A stretch of 64,000 nucleotides of DNA from Clostridia bacterium (GCA_017434985.1 JAFSFY010000010.1:1-64000), one strand, 5' to 3'. Shown: positions 25,567 through 35,123, counted from the first letter of the stretch. Translations and numbers: made by a program. The notes: generated by a model not told the origin, from the letters alone.

Positions 25567-26352
25567 CTAAAAGATCAGCGGCGATACCGCGTTTTCGGGC
25601 GGTGCCACCTGCAACGTAAAATCGCGATTTTCCACCGCGCCTTGTACCTGCAAGGCGGCAAGGGCGGTCGCGTGCGCCAGGGCGGGGAGATTGTTTTCGC
25701 GGCTTAAATGTCCGAGCATCACCCGCGTGGTGCCGTTTTGCAACAATGCCGACAATTCTGCCGCGCACGCTTCGTTGGACAGGTGCCCGCGTTCGGACAA
25801 AATACGACGTTTGAGCGGATAGGGATACGGTCCGTTTTCCAGCATCCGCACGTCGTGGTTGGATTCGATATGTACCAAATCGCATCCGCAAAGCCCTTCA
25901 CGCACCGCCTCGGTCACGTACCCGAGGTCGGTCGCGATGCCGACGGTACGTCCGTCACGCAACACAATGCGAAAGCCGTTGCTTTCGCGGCAATCGTGTG
26001 AAGTAGGAAACGCGGTGATCTCAAAATCGTCCAAACAAATCTCCTCAACAGGAAAACAGTTGTCCGTTTCGGCCACCATTTTCTCCTCGAGCAATGCCGC
26101 CAACGTGCCGTGCGAGGCATAAATGGGGGTGTGATACCGTTTTTGAAACACCCGCAACCCACTCGTATGGTCACTGTGTTCGTGGGTCACCAAAATGGCA
26201 CGAATGGCCGAGGGGGCAATCTCGCGTGCGGCCAGCGCGGTCTCTATACGGCGAGCACTGACACCGGCATCGATCAAAATGCCGCTATCGGCATTGCCGA
26301 CGTATAAGCAATTTCCACTGCTGCCGCTGAACAACGGGCAAAACCGTGCCAC
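25567..26352 (-). CDS. MBL-fold metallo-hydrolase, WalJ/YycJ type
   Basis: This is a 261-residue protein. The metal site THEHSDHTSGL (HxHxDH, residues about 54-64) and the opening FCPLFSGSSGNCLYVG are characteristic of the YycJ/WalJ branch, a likely nuclease linked to cell-wall regulation in Firmicutes. The GTG at 26352 is chosen because AAAGGGGG lies seven bases upstream; an upstream TTG-type extension has no ribosome site and overlaps the murA terminator. It is followed closely by rlmH. Confidence 0.85.
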   Translation of the reverse strand: MARFCPLFSGSSGNCLYVGNADSGILIDAGVSARRIETALAAREIAPSAIRAILVTHEHSDHTSGLRVFQKRYHTPIYASHGTLAALLEEKMVAETDNCFPVEEICLDDFEITAFPTSHDCRESNGFRIVLRDGRTVGIATDLGYVTEAVREGLCGCDLVHIESNHDVRMLENGPYPYPLKRRILSERGHLSNEACAAELSALLQNGTTRVMLGHLSRENNLPALAHATALAALQVQGAVENRDFTLQVAPPENAVSPLIF

Positions 26353-26372
26353 CGTATTTCCCCCTTTCCCAT

Positions 26373-26403
26373 AAAAAAGGCACACCGCTGTGTGCCTTTT
26401 TAA
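26373..26403 (-). terminator. Terminator of murA
   Basis: GGCACAC (26379-26385) pairs with GTGTGCC (26390-26396), with a T-run on the minus strand. Confidence 0.8.
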
Positions 26404-26412
26404 CTCCTTGTT

Positions 26413-27696
26413 TTATGCTTGCTTGGCAATCGCTTCGGTTTCGGTCACGCGGCGAATATCCGCACCGACACCGCGCAGTTTTTCGACGATGTCCTCATAC
26501 CCACGCTCGATGTATTGGATCTCTTCGATCTCGGTAGTGCCTTTGGCAGCCAAGGCGGCCAATACCATCGCCGCACCGGCACGCAAGTCCATCGCTTTGA
26601 CGGGCGCCGCCATCAGTTGCGACACACCTTGCACCACGGCCAGCTTGCCGTCCACCTGAATCTCAGCGCCCATACGACGCAGTTCGTCCACGTAACGGAA
26701 GCGGTTATCCCACACGCTTTCGTTGATGATGCTTGTCCCCTGTGCCATCGACAACAGCACCGCGATCTGCGGTTGCATATCGGTGGGGAAACCGGGGTGC
26801 GGCATTGTTTTTACGTTGCAATGACGCGTGGGGCCAGGGCAATACACCCGCACCTCTTCGTCAAACTCTTCCACTTGCGCGCCCATTTCCTGCAATTTGG
26901 CGGTGATGGACTCCAAGTGTTTGGGGATGACGTTGCGCACCGTAATATCACCATGCGTGGCAACGGCGGCCGCCATATACGTTCCCGCCTCAATTTGGTC
27001 GGGAATGATGGAATAGGTGGCACCGTACAAACGGGCGACACCGCGAATTTTAATCACGTCGGTGCCCGCGCCGCGAATATCGGCGCCCATCGTGTTGAGG
27101 AAGTTGGCCAAGTCCACAATGTGCGGTTCTTTGGCGGCGTTTTCAATCACCGTCATCCCCTCGGCGTATACCGCGGCCAACATGATGTTGACAGTGGCGC
27201 CCACCGAAGCCATATCCAAGTAGATGGAGTTGCCCACCAATTGATCGGTCTGCGCTTCGATCATCCCGTCTTTCATCGGGAACACTTGCGCGCCGAGGGA
27301 GGCAAAGCCTTTTAAATGTTGGTCAATCGGGCGAACACCGAAGTTGCAACCGCCCGGCATCGGCACACGGGCGCGACCGTAACGGCCGAGCAGAGCACCA
27401 ATGAAATAGTACGACGCGCGCATTTTCTTCGCCAGATCGTGCGGCACCGTTTGGGTCACAATGGTCGACGGATCGATCTCCACCGTGTGACGATCAATGC
27501 GGCGGATGTTGGCACCCAGCGCATCCAAAATCTCAAGCGCCGTGGATACGTCTGCGATGTTGGGCATATTCTCAATACGGCAAATACTGTTGGCCAACAC
27601 CACGGCAGGCAAAATTGCCACCACGGCGTTTTTGGCGCCACTGATATCCACCGTTCCGTGCAACGGTTTTTCGCCGCAAATCACGTATTTATCCAC
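26413..27696 (-). CDS. murA: UDP-N-acetylglucosamine 1-carboxyvinyltransferase
   Basis: It transfers enolpyruvate from PEP to UDP-GlcNAc, the first committed step of peptidoglycan synthesis. Hallmarks are SGAKNAVVAILPA near the N-terminus and PGGCNFGVRPIDQHL, whose Cys (about residue 116) is the fosfomycin-reactive residue. QIEAGTYMAAA and GFPTDMQPQ are substrate loops. The length, 427 residues, is standard. The GTG start before DKYVICGEK is preferred because AGGGAG lies eight bases upstream; an alternative GTG is six codons earlier. It is expressed alone from its own promoter. Confidence 0.95.
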   Translation of the reverse strand: MDKYVICGEKPLHGTVDISGAKNAVVAILPAVVLANSICRIENMPNIADVSTALEILDALGANIRRIDRHTVEIDPSTIVTQTVPHDLAKKMRASYYFIGALLGRYGRARVPMPGGCNFGVRPIDQHLKGFASLGAQVFPMKDGMIEAQTDQLVGNSIYLDMASVGATVNIMLAAVYAEGMTVIENAAKEPHIVDLANFLNTMGADIRGAGTDVIKIRGVARLYGATYSIIPDQIEAGTYMAAAVATHGDITVRNVIPKHLESITAKLQEMGAQVEEFDEEVRVYCPGPTRHCNVKTMPHPGFPTDMQPQIAVLLSMAQGTSIINESVWDNRFRYVDELRRMGAEIQVDGKLAVVQGVSQLMAAPVKAMDLRAGAAMVLAALAAKGTTEIEEIQYIERGYEDIVEKLRGVGADIRRVTETEAIAKQA

Positions 27697-27760
27697 AAAG
27701 TCCACTCCCTGCACTCAAGTTGGGGATGCTCACTTTACTGCTCGCACATACCTAACGTAT

Positions 27761-27788
27761 AGTATACCACACTTTTTCAAAAAATCAA
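27761..27788 (-). promoter_or_regulatory. Promoter of murA
   Basis: On the minus strand TTGATT and TATACT are 16 bp apart. The 200-bp space between murA and the LUD gene otherwise holds only the LUD terminator. Confidence 0.75.
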
Positions 27789-27854
27789 ACATTTTCTTAT
27801 CGGTTTTTATAATATCCACAAGATATAGTATGTGCACGAAAAAACGAGTTAAAC

Positions 27855-27893
27855 AAAAAAAGGCGGCAAGAACGCCGTCTTGCCGCCTTTTTC
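27855..27893 (-). terminator. Terminator of the rpiB-LUD unit
   Basis: AGGCGGCAAGA pairs with its complement around ACGCCG, with A and T runs flanking. Confidence 0.85.
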
Positions 27894-27896
27894 CTG

Positions 27897-28550
27897 TTAA
27901 AATCCCAAATTTTCATCCACCAAGATCACTTTGATGCGCCCGGCAACGCGTTGCCCTGCCGTGATCACGTAGGTGCAACAAATACGACCGGGAGAACGGC
28001 AACCGTCGGTGCAATACGCACCATCCGCTTGCATACACGCGTTTTGCGTGCGGCAATAGGTATCACAATGCAGTCGCTGTGAATTCAGCGGTGCGGCGAT
28101 GGTTTTGACGCGGTGTTCGGCGGCTTTCAGATCGGGTACGATCTTATTCTTGCCAACCACCAACACGACGGAGCGCGGTCCGTAACACAGTGCCGCCACA
28201 CGGTTGGACAGTCCGTCCACGTTGTACAGTTCGCCGTTCATCGTGACGGCGTTGGAGGAACACAAAAACACGTCGGCTCCCAAGGCGGCCACGTATTTTT
28301 CGCGCAGCTGTTCGGGGGTAAGACCCGGTTCGTAACGGTCAATGAACCGATAATCGCCGCCGCGAAGCAGGTCGATCACACCGAGTTCATCCAACGTGCG
28401 TGAACCGCCGACCCCCACCGAATCGCCCGTTTTCAACAAACTTTTCAGCGTTGCCACCGCTTCTTCTTTGGTATCCACGCAGTAGGCATCCATATTGTTG
28501 CGGCGCAGTGCCGCGGCGGTCTGCTCCATGTGTTCGCGGGTCACGGTCAT
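27897..28550 (-). CDS. LUD-domain protein (lactate-utilisation type)
   Basis: This is a 217-residue protein of the LUD/DUF162 family. Conserved blocks are GDSVGVGGSRTLDELGV, FLCSSNAVTMNGELYNVDG and GPRSVVLVVGKNKIVPDL. The C-terminus holds seven Cys including CRTQNAC and CRSPGRICC, suggesting an iron-sulfur or zinc site. LutC-type members take part in lactate oxidation, but this single-domain form without LutA and LutB is often found alone in Clostridia and its reaction is not defined. It starts inside the rpiB stop codon (ATGA), so the two are coupled. Confidence 0.8.
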   Translation of the reverse strand: MTVTREHMEQTAAALRRNNMDAYCVDTKEEAVATLKSLLKTGDSVGVGGSRTLDELGVIDLLRGGDYRFIDRYEPGLTPEQLREKYVAALGADVFLCSSNAVTMNGELYNVDGLSNRVAALCYGPRSVVLVVGKNKIVPDLKAAEHRVKTIAAPLNSQRLHCDTYCRTQNACMQADGAYCTDGCRSPGRICCTYVITAGQRVAGRIKVILVDENLGF

Positions 28551-28996
28551 TCGATATCGTTCCCTTCTTCGATCGCGTGAATTAAGTCGATGCGACGTTG
28601 ATGACGGCCACCCTCAAACGGCGTGGACAAGAACGTTTTGACGATCATTTTGGCAAGTTCGGGACCAATCACACGCGCACCGAGTGCCAACATATTGGCA
28701 TCGTTGTGACGGCGGGTGAGTTCGGCCGAATACGGTTCACTGCACAACGCACAGCGGATGCCTTTCACCTTATTGGCGGCAAGGCTGATCCCGATGCCGG
28801 TTCCGCAAATAACAATGCCTTTTTCGCATTCGCCGCTTGCCACGGCCTTCGCCGCACGAGCGCCGAAGACGGGATAGTCGCAACTCTCCGCCGTGTCGGT
28901 ACCGAAATCGCGGTAGGTCTCTCCCATCTCATCCAGAAGAGATTTGATCTCCTTTTTCATTTCCAACGCAGAGTGATCACAAGCAAGAGCAATCAT
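28547..28996 (-). CDS. rpiB: Ribose-5-phosphate isomerase B
   Basis: It interconverts ribose 5-phosphate and ribulose 5-phosphate in the pentose phosphate pathway. Family blocks are IALACDHSALEMKKEI, GTDTAESCDYP, VICGTGIGISLAANKVKGIR and RRHNDANMLALGARVIG, including the catalytic Cys in the ICGTG strand and the His and Asn cluster. At 149 residues it is full length. AAAGGAG before the ATG at 28996 sets the start; longer readings upstream are an unrelated basic stretch overlapping the ispH-S1 gene. Confidence 0.94.
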   Translation of the reverse strand: MIALACDHSALEMKKEIKSLLDEMGETYRDFGTDTAESCDYPVFGARAAKAVASGECEKGIVICGTGIGISLAANKVKGIRCALCSEPYSAELTRRHNDANMLALGARVIGPELAKMIVKTFLSTPFEGGRHQRRIDLIHAIEEGNDIE

Positions 28997-29066
28997 AGTC
29001 ACTATCTCCTTTACCGAAAAAGAAAACGGAGTGTTAAGCAGCACTCCGTTCCCCTTTTGTTTGTTC

Positions 29067-31103
29067 TTAGGCTTCTTCCGCAGGAGCTTCGACAGCTTCC
29101 TCAGCAGGAGCCTCGGCAACTTCCTCGACGGGCGCTTCTTTTTCGAGCAACGCACGGATGGACAAGCTGATGCGTTTGGCTTCTTCGTCCACGGCGGTGA
29201 TCTTCACTTGCACTTCTTCGCCGACTTTGAGCGCATCTTGCGGTTTTTCGATGCGGCGGTCAGCAATTTGGGAGATGTGGATCAGGCCGTCCACACCGTC
29301 AATGATTTGAGCAAAAGCGCCAAAGGTGGTCATACCCACGATCTTCGCGGTCACCACATCGCCCACTTGATATTTCGACTTGAAGATCTCGAACGGATTG
29401 TCTTCCGCACGGCGATAGCCGAGGGAGATCTTTTTCTTTTCGACGTCGAGGTCACGGATGTACACTTTCACGGTGTCGCCCACGTTGACAACCGCAGACG
29501 GATGTTTGATGCGTTTCCAGGAAAGTTCGGAAATGTGCACCATACCGTCCACGCCACCCAAATCGACGAATGCGCCGTAGGAGGTGAGAGATTTCACCAC
29601 GCCGGTATATTCTTGACCGACTTCCGCTTGCGCGAAGAAGGCAGCTTCTTTCTCTTTGCGTTCCTCGCGAGCGATGACGCGGATGTCACCCACCGCGCGA
29701 CGGCGAGATTGGTTCACTTCGATAACCTTAAAGCGAACGGTTTGCTTGAGAAGGGGATTCAAATCGTCCAAACGGCCGGCCGAAGCGAGCGAAGCGGGCA
29801 CAAACACTTTCACGCCGTGCGACACGACAAGCACGCCGCCTTTGATCACGTCGGTCACGACACCTTCCATAATTTCGCCGCTTTCGGAAGCCGCGACGAT
29901 GGTGTTCCAACCCTTTTGGGCGTCCACACGTTTTTTGGAAAGCATAATGGTGCCTTCTTGGTCGTTGGTGCGCATAATGAGCAATTCGAGCTCGTCGCCA
30001 ATCTTGACGAGTTCAGACGGATCGGTTCCTGCGGCGGACAATTCGTCGGCCGGGATGTAACCGGTTTGTTTACGGCCGACAACTTCGACCTGTACTTCGT
30101 TGGGGGCGATAGCCACCACGATGCCGCGCACTCTTTCATCTGTAGTTAAACTTTGAAGCGACGCTTCAAGCGCCTCTTCAAAACTCATTTCGTCAAAGGA
30201 TTTGACAGGGGCGGTCTCCACCGCAGTTTCTTGGACTTCGCTGTTGTTGATGATCTCAGACATGGTTTCAAGTACCTCCTTTATAATATCGGCAGGGGTC
30301 GACGCTCCCGCAGTCACGCCGATACGGCGTGCGCCCGCAAAGGACGTTGCTGTCAGTTCTGCCGCCGTTTCGATCAAGATCGTGGGGCAATGTTTCCGAC
30401 ACACGTCACGCAATTTTGCGGTATTGGAACTTTGACGTCCTCCGACAATCACCATCACATCGCTTTGCTGTGACAGGGCATCCGCCTCCCGTTGCCGTTC
30501 GGCAGTCGCATTGCATATTGTATCAAATATTTGAAGATTTGTATAGTGTTTTTTTGAGATTTTTTCGCAATTTTCCCAAGTTTTTGAATGAAATGTTGTT
30601 TGGGCTACCAAAATGATTGTTTCATCGCGGTTCGGCACCCCGCTTTTGATGATATTCTCCAACTCTTCCTCGTTGGAAAACACGTACGAAGGGCCGACAC
30701 AGTGGCCACGAATCCCTTCTACCTCGGGATGTTTGGCATCCCCCGCGATCATCACCGCCGCGCCGCGTGCCGAATGTTCGGCCGCCAAGCGATGAATTTT
30801 CGAAACGAACGGACAGGTGGCATCGTAATACGCAATGCCGTTTTGCTCCAACGTTTCATATACGTTGCGCGACACACCGTGCGAACGAATGACCAGCGTT
30901 CCATCGTCGGGAGCGTCCCCCGGTGTTTGCGCGATGGACACGCCGCGCGAAGCGAGCTTTTCCACCATTTGCGGATTGTGAATGATGGGGCCAAGGGTGC
31001 AGACGCGTTTGCCCTCATCAAGCAATCGCTCCACCGCATCCACCGCACGCTGTACGCCGAAACAAAAGCCGGCGGATTTGGCTACCGTGATCGTCGGTTT
31101 CAT
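29067..31103 (-). CDS. ispH: IspH fused to ribosomal protein S1-type domains
   Basis: Residues 1-285 are 4-hydroxy-3-methylbut-2-enyl diphosphate reductase, the last step of the MEP isoprenoid pathway, with the three iron-sulfur Cys in SAGFCFGVQRAV, DATCPFV and DTICNAT. After an acidic linker, residues about 320-650 contain four S1 RNA-binding repeats (the clearest are GMVHISELSWKRI and GLIHISQIADRRIE), then an Ala-Glu-rich tail. The 678-residue fusion is known from Clostridia. The S1 half probably supplies ribosomal or mRNA-binding function. The ATG overlaps the plsC stop (ATGA). It follows cmk and plsC, a conserved clostridial order. Confidence 0.95.
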   Translation of the reverse strand: MKPTITVAKSAGFCFGVQRAVDAVERLLDEGKRVCTLGPIIHNPQMVEKLASRGVSIAQTPGDAPDDGTLVIRSHGVSRNVYETLEQNGIAYYDATCPFVSKIHRLAAEHSARGAAVMIAGDAKHPEVEGIRGHCVGPSYVFSNEEELENIIKSGVPNRDETIILVAQTTFHSKTWENCEKISKKHYTNLQIFDTICNATAERQREADALSQQSDVMVIVGGRQSSNTAKLRDVCRKHCPTILIETAAELTATSFAGARRIGVTAGASTPADIIKEVLETMSEIINNSEVQETAVETAPVKSFDEMSFEEALEASLQSLTTDERVRGIVVAIAPNEVQVEVVGRKQTGYIPADELSAAGTDPSELVKIGDELELLIMRTNDQEGTIMLSKKRVDAQKGWNTIVAASESGEIMEGVVTDVIKGGVLVVSHGVKVFVPASLASAGRLDDLNPLLKQTVRFKVIEVNQSRRRAVGDIRVIAREERKEKEAAFFAQAEVGQEYTGVVKSLTSYGAFVDLGGVDGMVHISELSWKRIKHPSAVVNVGDTVKVYIRDLDVEKKKISLGYRRAEDNPFEIFKSKYQVGDVVTAKIVGMTTFGAFAQIIDGVDGLIHISQIADRRIEKPQDALKVGEEVQVKITAVDEEAKRISLSIRALLEKEAPVEEVAEAPAEEAVEAPAEEA

Positions 31104-31711
31104 TGCACACCCTCCATCAATTCCGCAATGGCGCTCATAATCGCGCGGGAAGCGTAACGAATATCCGGTTTTTCCCGATTATCAAGATGCAGATCTTGCG
31201 GCGAGAGGGGTTTGCCGATCACCAACGTGGTTTTGCGAAACGGGCGCGGTTTTTGATCTTTCGCCACCACCGCGACGGGCAACACGTGTGCCTGCACATC
31301 GGCCACAATGAACGCCGCGCCCGATTTGGCGCGCCCCAATTTTCCGTCTTTGGAACGGGTGCCTTCGGGGAAAATGCCCATCACTTTTCCCTCGTTGATG
31401 AGCTGTTTGGCATAATCAAGCGCACCGGTATCCCCACTGCCCCGTTTGACGGGAAAGGCGCCGAATTGCTTGCCGATCAACCACGCGAACGGTTTGAATT
31501 GAAAGAGTTCCGCTTTCGCCATAAAATGAGGATGGCGCGGCAACGACACCGCCAGCACCACCGGGTCCCACAACGACACGTGGTTACAACACAATGCCAG
31601 CGGCGGCTCACCGGGGGTAAGCGGGATGTTCTCTTTGCCTTTCACTTCCACCCGCATCAACAGACGCACCAGCGGGCCAAACAAAAAGATGATGGTTTTT
31701 CCTAACCACAT
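31100..31711 (-). CDS. plsC: 1-acyl-sn-glycerol-3-phosphate acyltransferase
   Basis: This 203-residue membrane-associated enzyme adds the second acyl chain to make phosphatidic acid. NHVSLWDPVVL carries the catalytic HX4D (His about 48), and FPEGTRSKDGKLG is the glycerol-phosphate-binding motif. One N-terminal hydrophobic helix is present. The ATG at 31711 has AAAGGA eight bases upstream and lies five bases past the cmk stop; a longer upstream reading would run into cmk. Confidence 0.93.
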   Translation of the reverse strand: MWLGKTIIFLFGPLVRLLMRVEVKGKENIPLTPGEPPLALCCNHVSLWDPVVLAVSLPRHPHFMAKAELFQFKPFAWLIGKQFGAFPVKRGSGDTGALDYAKQLINEGKVMGIFPEGTRSKDGKLGRAKSGAAFIVADVQAHVLPVAVVAKDQKPRPFRKTTLVIGKPLSPQDLHLDNREKPDIRYASRAIMSAIAELMEGVQ

Positions 31712-31716
31712 AATCG

Positions 31717-32397
31717 TTATCCTTTCAAGGCTTTCAGTACCGTGTTTTTGAGCAGTGCAACCGATTCTTCCAGCGTGCATTCGCTGGTATCCACCAAAAT
31801 CGCATCGTCCGCCGCTTTGAGCGGCGCGGTTGCACGGTGCGAATCGTTATAATCGCGTTCTTTCATATCGCGCAGCACCTCGTCAAAGGTGGTTTCCACG
31901 CCTTTTTCCTGCAACTCAAGGAAGCGGCGTTCGGCACGCGCTTCAGCAGAAGCGGTAAGGAAAATTTTAACGTCGGCAAACGGCAACACCACCGTACCGA
32001 TGTCACGCCCATCCATAATGACGCTTTGTTTACGGGCGGTATCTTGTTGCAGGTCAAGCAAATATTGGCGTACCACCGGCAACGCGGAAAATGCCGACGC
32101 CGCCATCGATACTTCGGGCGTGCGAATGCGGTCACCCAAGTTTTCACCGTTGAGCCACACTTGTTGCACACCGTTTTCGTGGGTCAATTCCACCCGAATC
32201 TCACTGAGCATCGCTTCCACGGCGGCAAGGTCGGTCGCTTCGATGCCGCGCCCGAGGGCGGCATAGCCTACCGTGCGGTACAGCGCACCCGTATCCACGT
32301 ACATACAACCAAGTTCACCCGCCAAAATACGGGCAATGGTGCTTTTCCCCGCACCGGAGGGGCCGTCAATGGCGATCGCAATGGGTTTGTTCGACAT
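31717..32397 (-). CDS. cmk: Cytidylate kinase
   Basis: It phosphorylates CMP and dCMP to the diphosphates. DGPSGAGKSTIAR (residues about 10-22) is the P-loop, YVDTGALYRTVGYAAL and DGRDIGTVVLPFADVKIFLTA are CMP-kinase signatures, and RDYNDSHRATAPLKAADDA is the lid region. The 226-residue length is standard. It sits between the BaiN-like gene (15 bp) and plsC (5 bp) in a tight operon. Confidence 0.95.
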   Translation of the reverse strand: MSNKPIAIAIDGPSGAGKSTIARILAGELGCMYVDTGALYRTVGYAALGRGIEATDLAAVEAMLSEIRVELTHENGVQQVWLNGENLGDRIRTPEVSMAASAFSALPVVRQYLLDLQQDTARKQSVIMDGRDIGTVVLPFADVKIFLTASAEARAERRFLELQEKGVETTFDEVLRDMKERDYNDSHRATAPLKAADDAILVDTSECTLEESVALLKNTVLKALKG

Positions 32398-32412
32398 AGT
32401 AAGTACTCCTTT

Positions 32413-33645
32413 TTATACGTGCTCACCGGCGGCAACGCCGGTGGAAAAGGCAATTTGCAAATTGAATCCGCCGGTATAGGCATCTACGTCGATGACTTCG
32501 CCGGCGAAGTAGAGGCCACTGACCAGTTTGGATTCCATCGAAGAAGCGGATAACTCCCGCACGCTGACACCACCGGCGGTCACAACGGCTTCTGCCAACG
32601 GACGAAAACCCGATACCGTGAGCGGCAACCGCTTGAGCAATTCGCCCAATCGGCGGCGCTGTTGCTTGGATACCGAGTGGCATTTGCATTCACCCGGCAG
32701 ATCGGCCAAGCGCAAGACAACGGGAATGAGCGAACGCGGCAGCACCGTCGACAAGGCGTTGCCGACACAGGTGTTCTTTTGCCCGTCAAACTCCCGCACC
32801 AGCCGCGCATCCACCTGCTCGGCAGATAAGGCAGGTTTCAAATCAATTGTCAAACGGTAACGACCGTTTTCGGGTTCGCGCATATGCGCGGAAGCCGACA
32901 AGATCATCGGCCCCGACACGCCGTAATGCGTGAACAACATTTCGCCGAAATCGGTATAAACCGTTTTGCCCGTCACCGTATCCGTGACGGTGAGAGCACT
33001 GTTTTTAAGGGAAAGACCTTGCAGGTCGGGGCACCATTCCTCACACACGGTGAGCGGCACCAAAGACGGACGCGGCGGCGTGACGGTGTGTCCCGCTTGT
33101 TTCGCGAGCGTATACCCGTCACCCGTAGAGCCGGTGCCGGGATAGGAACACCCACCCGTACACACCACCACGGCAAACGCGGTAAGCGTTTCCCCGTTTT
33201 CCAAGGTGACACCGGTGCAAACCCCATCGTCAATGCACAGTGACGTGACACGCCCCGTGCGGAATTTGACACCGCCGCTTTTGGCGTAACGCACCAGCGC
33301 ATCCACAATGTCGACTGCCTTGTCCGAGCAGGGAAACACACGGTTGCCGCGCTCGGTCTTCAGCGGAACGCCTTGGTCTTCAAAAAACGCCATGGTATCC
33401 TGCGGCGTAAACGCGGAAAAAGCACTGTACAAAAAGCGGCCGTTGCCGGGCACCTGCGCCACACACTCCTGTACCGAGCAGTTGTTGGTGACGTTGCACC
33501 GCCCTTTTCCCGTAATCATCACTTTTCGGGCGGGACGCTCGTTGCGCTCCACCACCGTTACCGCGTATCCGCGGCGTGCCGCGCGACCCGCGGCCATCAA
33601 TCCGGCGGCACCGCCGCCCACAATAATGACATCAGCCATGGTCAT
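32413..33645 (-). CDS. BaiN/HI0933-type flavoprotein oxidoreductase
   Basis: This is a 410-residue FAD enzyme. VIIVGGGAAGLMAAGRAARRG is the dinucleotide-binding fold, followed by the subfamily signature KVMITGKGRCNVTNN. The C-terminal GLYFAGEVIDVDAYTGGFNLQ closes the FAD site. Members are found in nearly all Firmicutes; one was linked to bile-acid reduction, but most are unassigned. The start overlaps the RpiR gene by 14 bases; an ATG two codons in is an alternative. It probably heads the cmk-plsC-ispH stretch through translational coupling. Confidence 0.88.
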   Translation of the reverse strand: MTMADVIIVGGGAAGLMAAGRAARRGYAVTVVERNERPARKVMITGKGRCNVTNNCSVQECVAQVPGNGRFLYSAFSAFTPQDTMAFFEDQGVPLKTERGNRVFPCSDKAVDIVDALVRYAKSGGVKFRTGRVTSLCIDDGVCTGVTLENGETLTAFAVVVCTGGCSYPGTGSTGDGYTLAKQAGHTVTPPRPSLVPLTVCEEWCPDLQGLSLKNSALTVTDTVTGKTVYTDFGEMLFTHYGVSGPMILSASAHMREPENGRYRLTIDLKPALSAEQVDARLVREFDGQKNTCVGNALSTVLPRSLIPVVLRLADLPGECKCHSVSKQQRRRLGELLKRLPLTVSGFRPLAEAVVTAGGVSVRELSASSMESKLVSGLYFAGEVIDVDAYTGGFNLQIAFSTGVAAGEHV

Positions 33646-34504
33646 CCAAAGAGGGTTGGAACACGTGGTAAGAATCCCACAGATTTTCCAACTCGGTCAG
33701 CGTGTCGCGGTTTTCGTCCATCCGTTTGAGGGAGATCGCCACCAACAACGCGTTGATAATGCTCATCGGCGCCACCAAGGAGTCCACGATGGTGGCCATA
33801 TCGCTGTGTGCGGAAAGAAGGCACGTGGACAGTGCCGCAAGCGGAGACAGCACACCGTCGGTAATGGCGATCACTTTGGCGTTTCGTGAATGGGCAAAGT
33901 GCGCCGCTTTGACGGTTTTGCTGGAATAGCGCGGAAAACTGAGAACAATGAGCGCATCCTCGTCGCTGATGTGGATCATTTCTTCCAAAATTTCCGTTTC
34001 GCTGGAGGTGCTGATGAGACAAATATTCGGTAATAATAATTTCAAATAATACGCCGAAAAGTTGGCAAGCGCGCGGCAACTTCCCGCACCGAACACGTAG
34101 ACGCGGCGGGCGCCCACCAAATCCCGCACCGCTTCGTCAAAGGTTTCTTTGGGCAATTCTTCCAGCGTTTTGCGGATGTTCGCCATATCGTATGCCATCA
34201 CACGGTCGAGCACTTCGTCGTCCGCCATACGTGCACGAGTAACCTCCACACGTTGAACACTGGTGAGTTTGCTGCGCACGAGTTCCTGCACCGCGCGTTG
34301 CAGTTCGGGATACCCCTCGAACCCCAACTCGGCCGCAAAGCGAACCACGGTGGATTCACTGACACCCACCGTTTGTCCCAGACAGTTGGCGGTCATATAC
34401 GCCGCCTCGTCGTAATGTTCCAAAATATAGTTGGCAATGCGCCGTTGACCTTTGGAAAATCCCGGCATCAACTGGGTGATATGCGCAGTTAAATTGATCT
34501 TCAC
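33632..34504 (-). CDS. MurR/RpiR-family regulator
   Basis: This is a 290-residue regulator. Residues 1-77 are the RpiR helix-turn-helix (FSKGQRRIANYILEHYDEAAYM, VSESTVVRFAAELGFEGYPEL). Residues about 125-260 are a SIS domain that senses phosphosugars (YVFGAGSCRALANFSAYYLK, SDEDALIVLSFPRYSS). The ligand cannot be read. It is placed among core genes, with no sugar operon adjacent, so the target is unclear. It overlaps the next gene. Confidence 0.88.
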   Translation of the reverse strand: MKINLTAHITQLMPGFSKGQRRIANYILEHYDEAAYMTANCLGQTVGVSESTVVRFAAELGFEGYPELQRAVQELVRSKLTSVQRVEVTRARMADDEVLDRVMAYDMANIRKTLEELPKETFDEAVRDLVGARRVYVFGAGSCRALANFSAYYLKLLLPNICLISTSSETEILEEMIHISDEDALIVLSFPRYSSKTVKAAHFAHSRNAKVIAITDGVLSPLAALSTCLLSAHSDMATIVDSLVAPMSIINALLVAISLKRMDENRDTLTELENLWDSYHVFQPSLDDHG

Positions 34505-34589
34505 GAAGCCTCACACCTTTGCTTTGTCTTACCCTCTATTCTACCGCTTTTACGCCGAAAATGCAAGTTTGAATTTGTTTCTTGCAAAA

Positions 34590-35123
34590 TTAGCGAAACA
34601 GCCGCCGCAACAACGGTTGAAAACGCGCAAAATACAGCGAAAGCGCCCGTGTGAGCGCGATGTCATACAACACAAACACCACGTTGCCGACAAGCAAAAA
34701 GCCCACCAGCACCGCGCCGAGCGGCAGATTGCCGAGGGCAAATTCTTGAAGTGACAATCCCAGCCGTGTCAACACGAAATACGCGCCGATCACCGAGAGG
34801 TTGAACGCGCCGAGTTTGAGCGCCCATTCCCCCGCTTTGCCGCAAGGTTCGGCCACCGATTTGAGGATGGGATAGTACCCGAAAAACGCCGCGTACAACA
34901 CTTTTGCTTCCAAATCGGGCGCCAACAGTACGGCCAAAACAGCGGTGGCGGCATAAGTAAGTAAGCCCCAGCGGCGACCGCATTCGATTACCACGGGGAA
35001 CAAAAACATCGAGGCAAGAGCCGGTAAGGCATACGTGGCAAAAGGAAAGACGGTGAGCAACAAACAGGTCACCGAAAGTGCCCCCATCATCCCGCACAAC
35101 GCCATACGTGAGGAGGATTTCAT
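34590..35123 (-). CDS. Conserved-looking membrane protein, S-component-like
   Basis: This is a 177-residue protein with five or six hydrophobic helices, starting with an ALCGMMGALSVTCLLL segment that resembles the first helix of ECF S components and related vitamin transporters. The GYYPILK and KLGAFN motifs lie in mid-protein. No ligand or partner is evident. GAGG eight bases before the third ATG favours the start used. It begins two bases past the dnaJ-like gene and is probably co-transcribed with it. Confidence 0.6.
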   Translation of the reverse strand: MKSSSRMALCGMMGALSVTCLLLTVFPFATYALPALASMFLFPVVIECGRRWGLLTYAATAVLAVLLAPDLEAKVLYAAFFGYYPILKSVAEPCGKAGEWALKLGAFNLSVIGAYFVLTRLGLSLQEFALGNLPLGAVLVGFLLVGNVVFVLYDIALTRALSLYFARFQPLLRRLFR

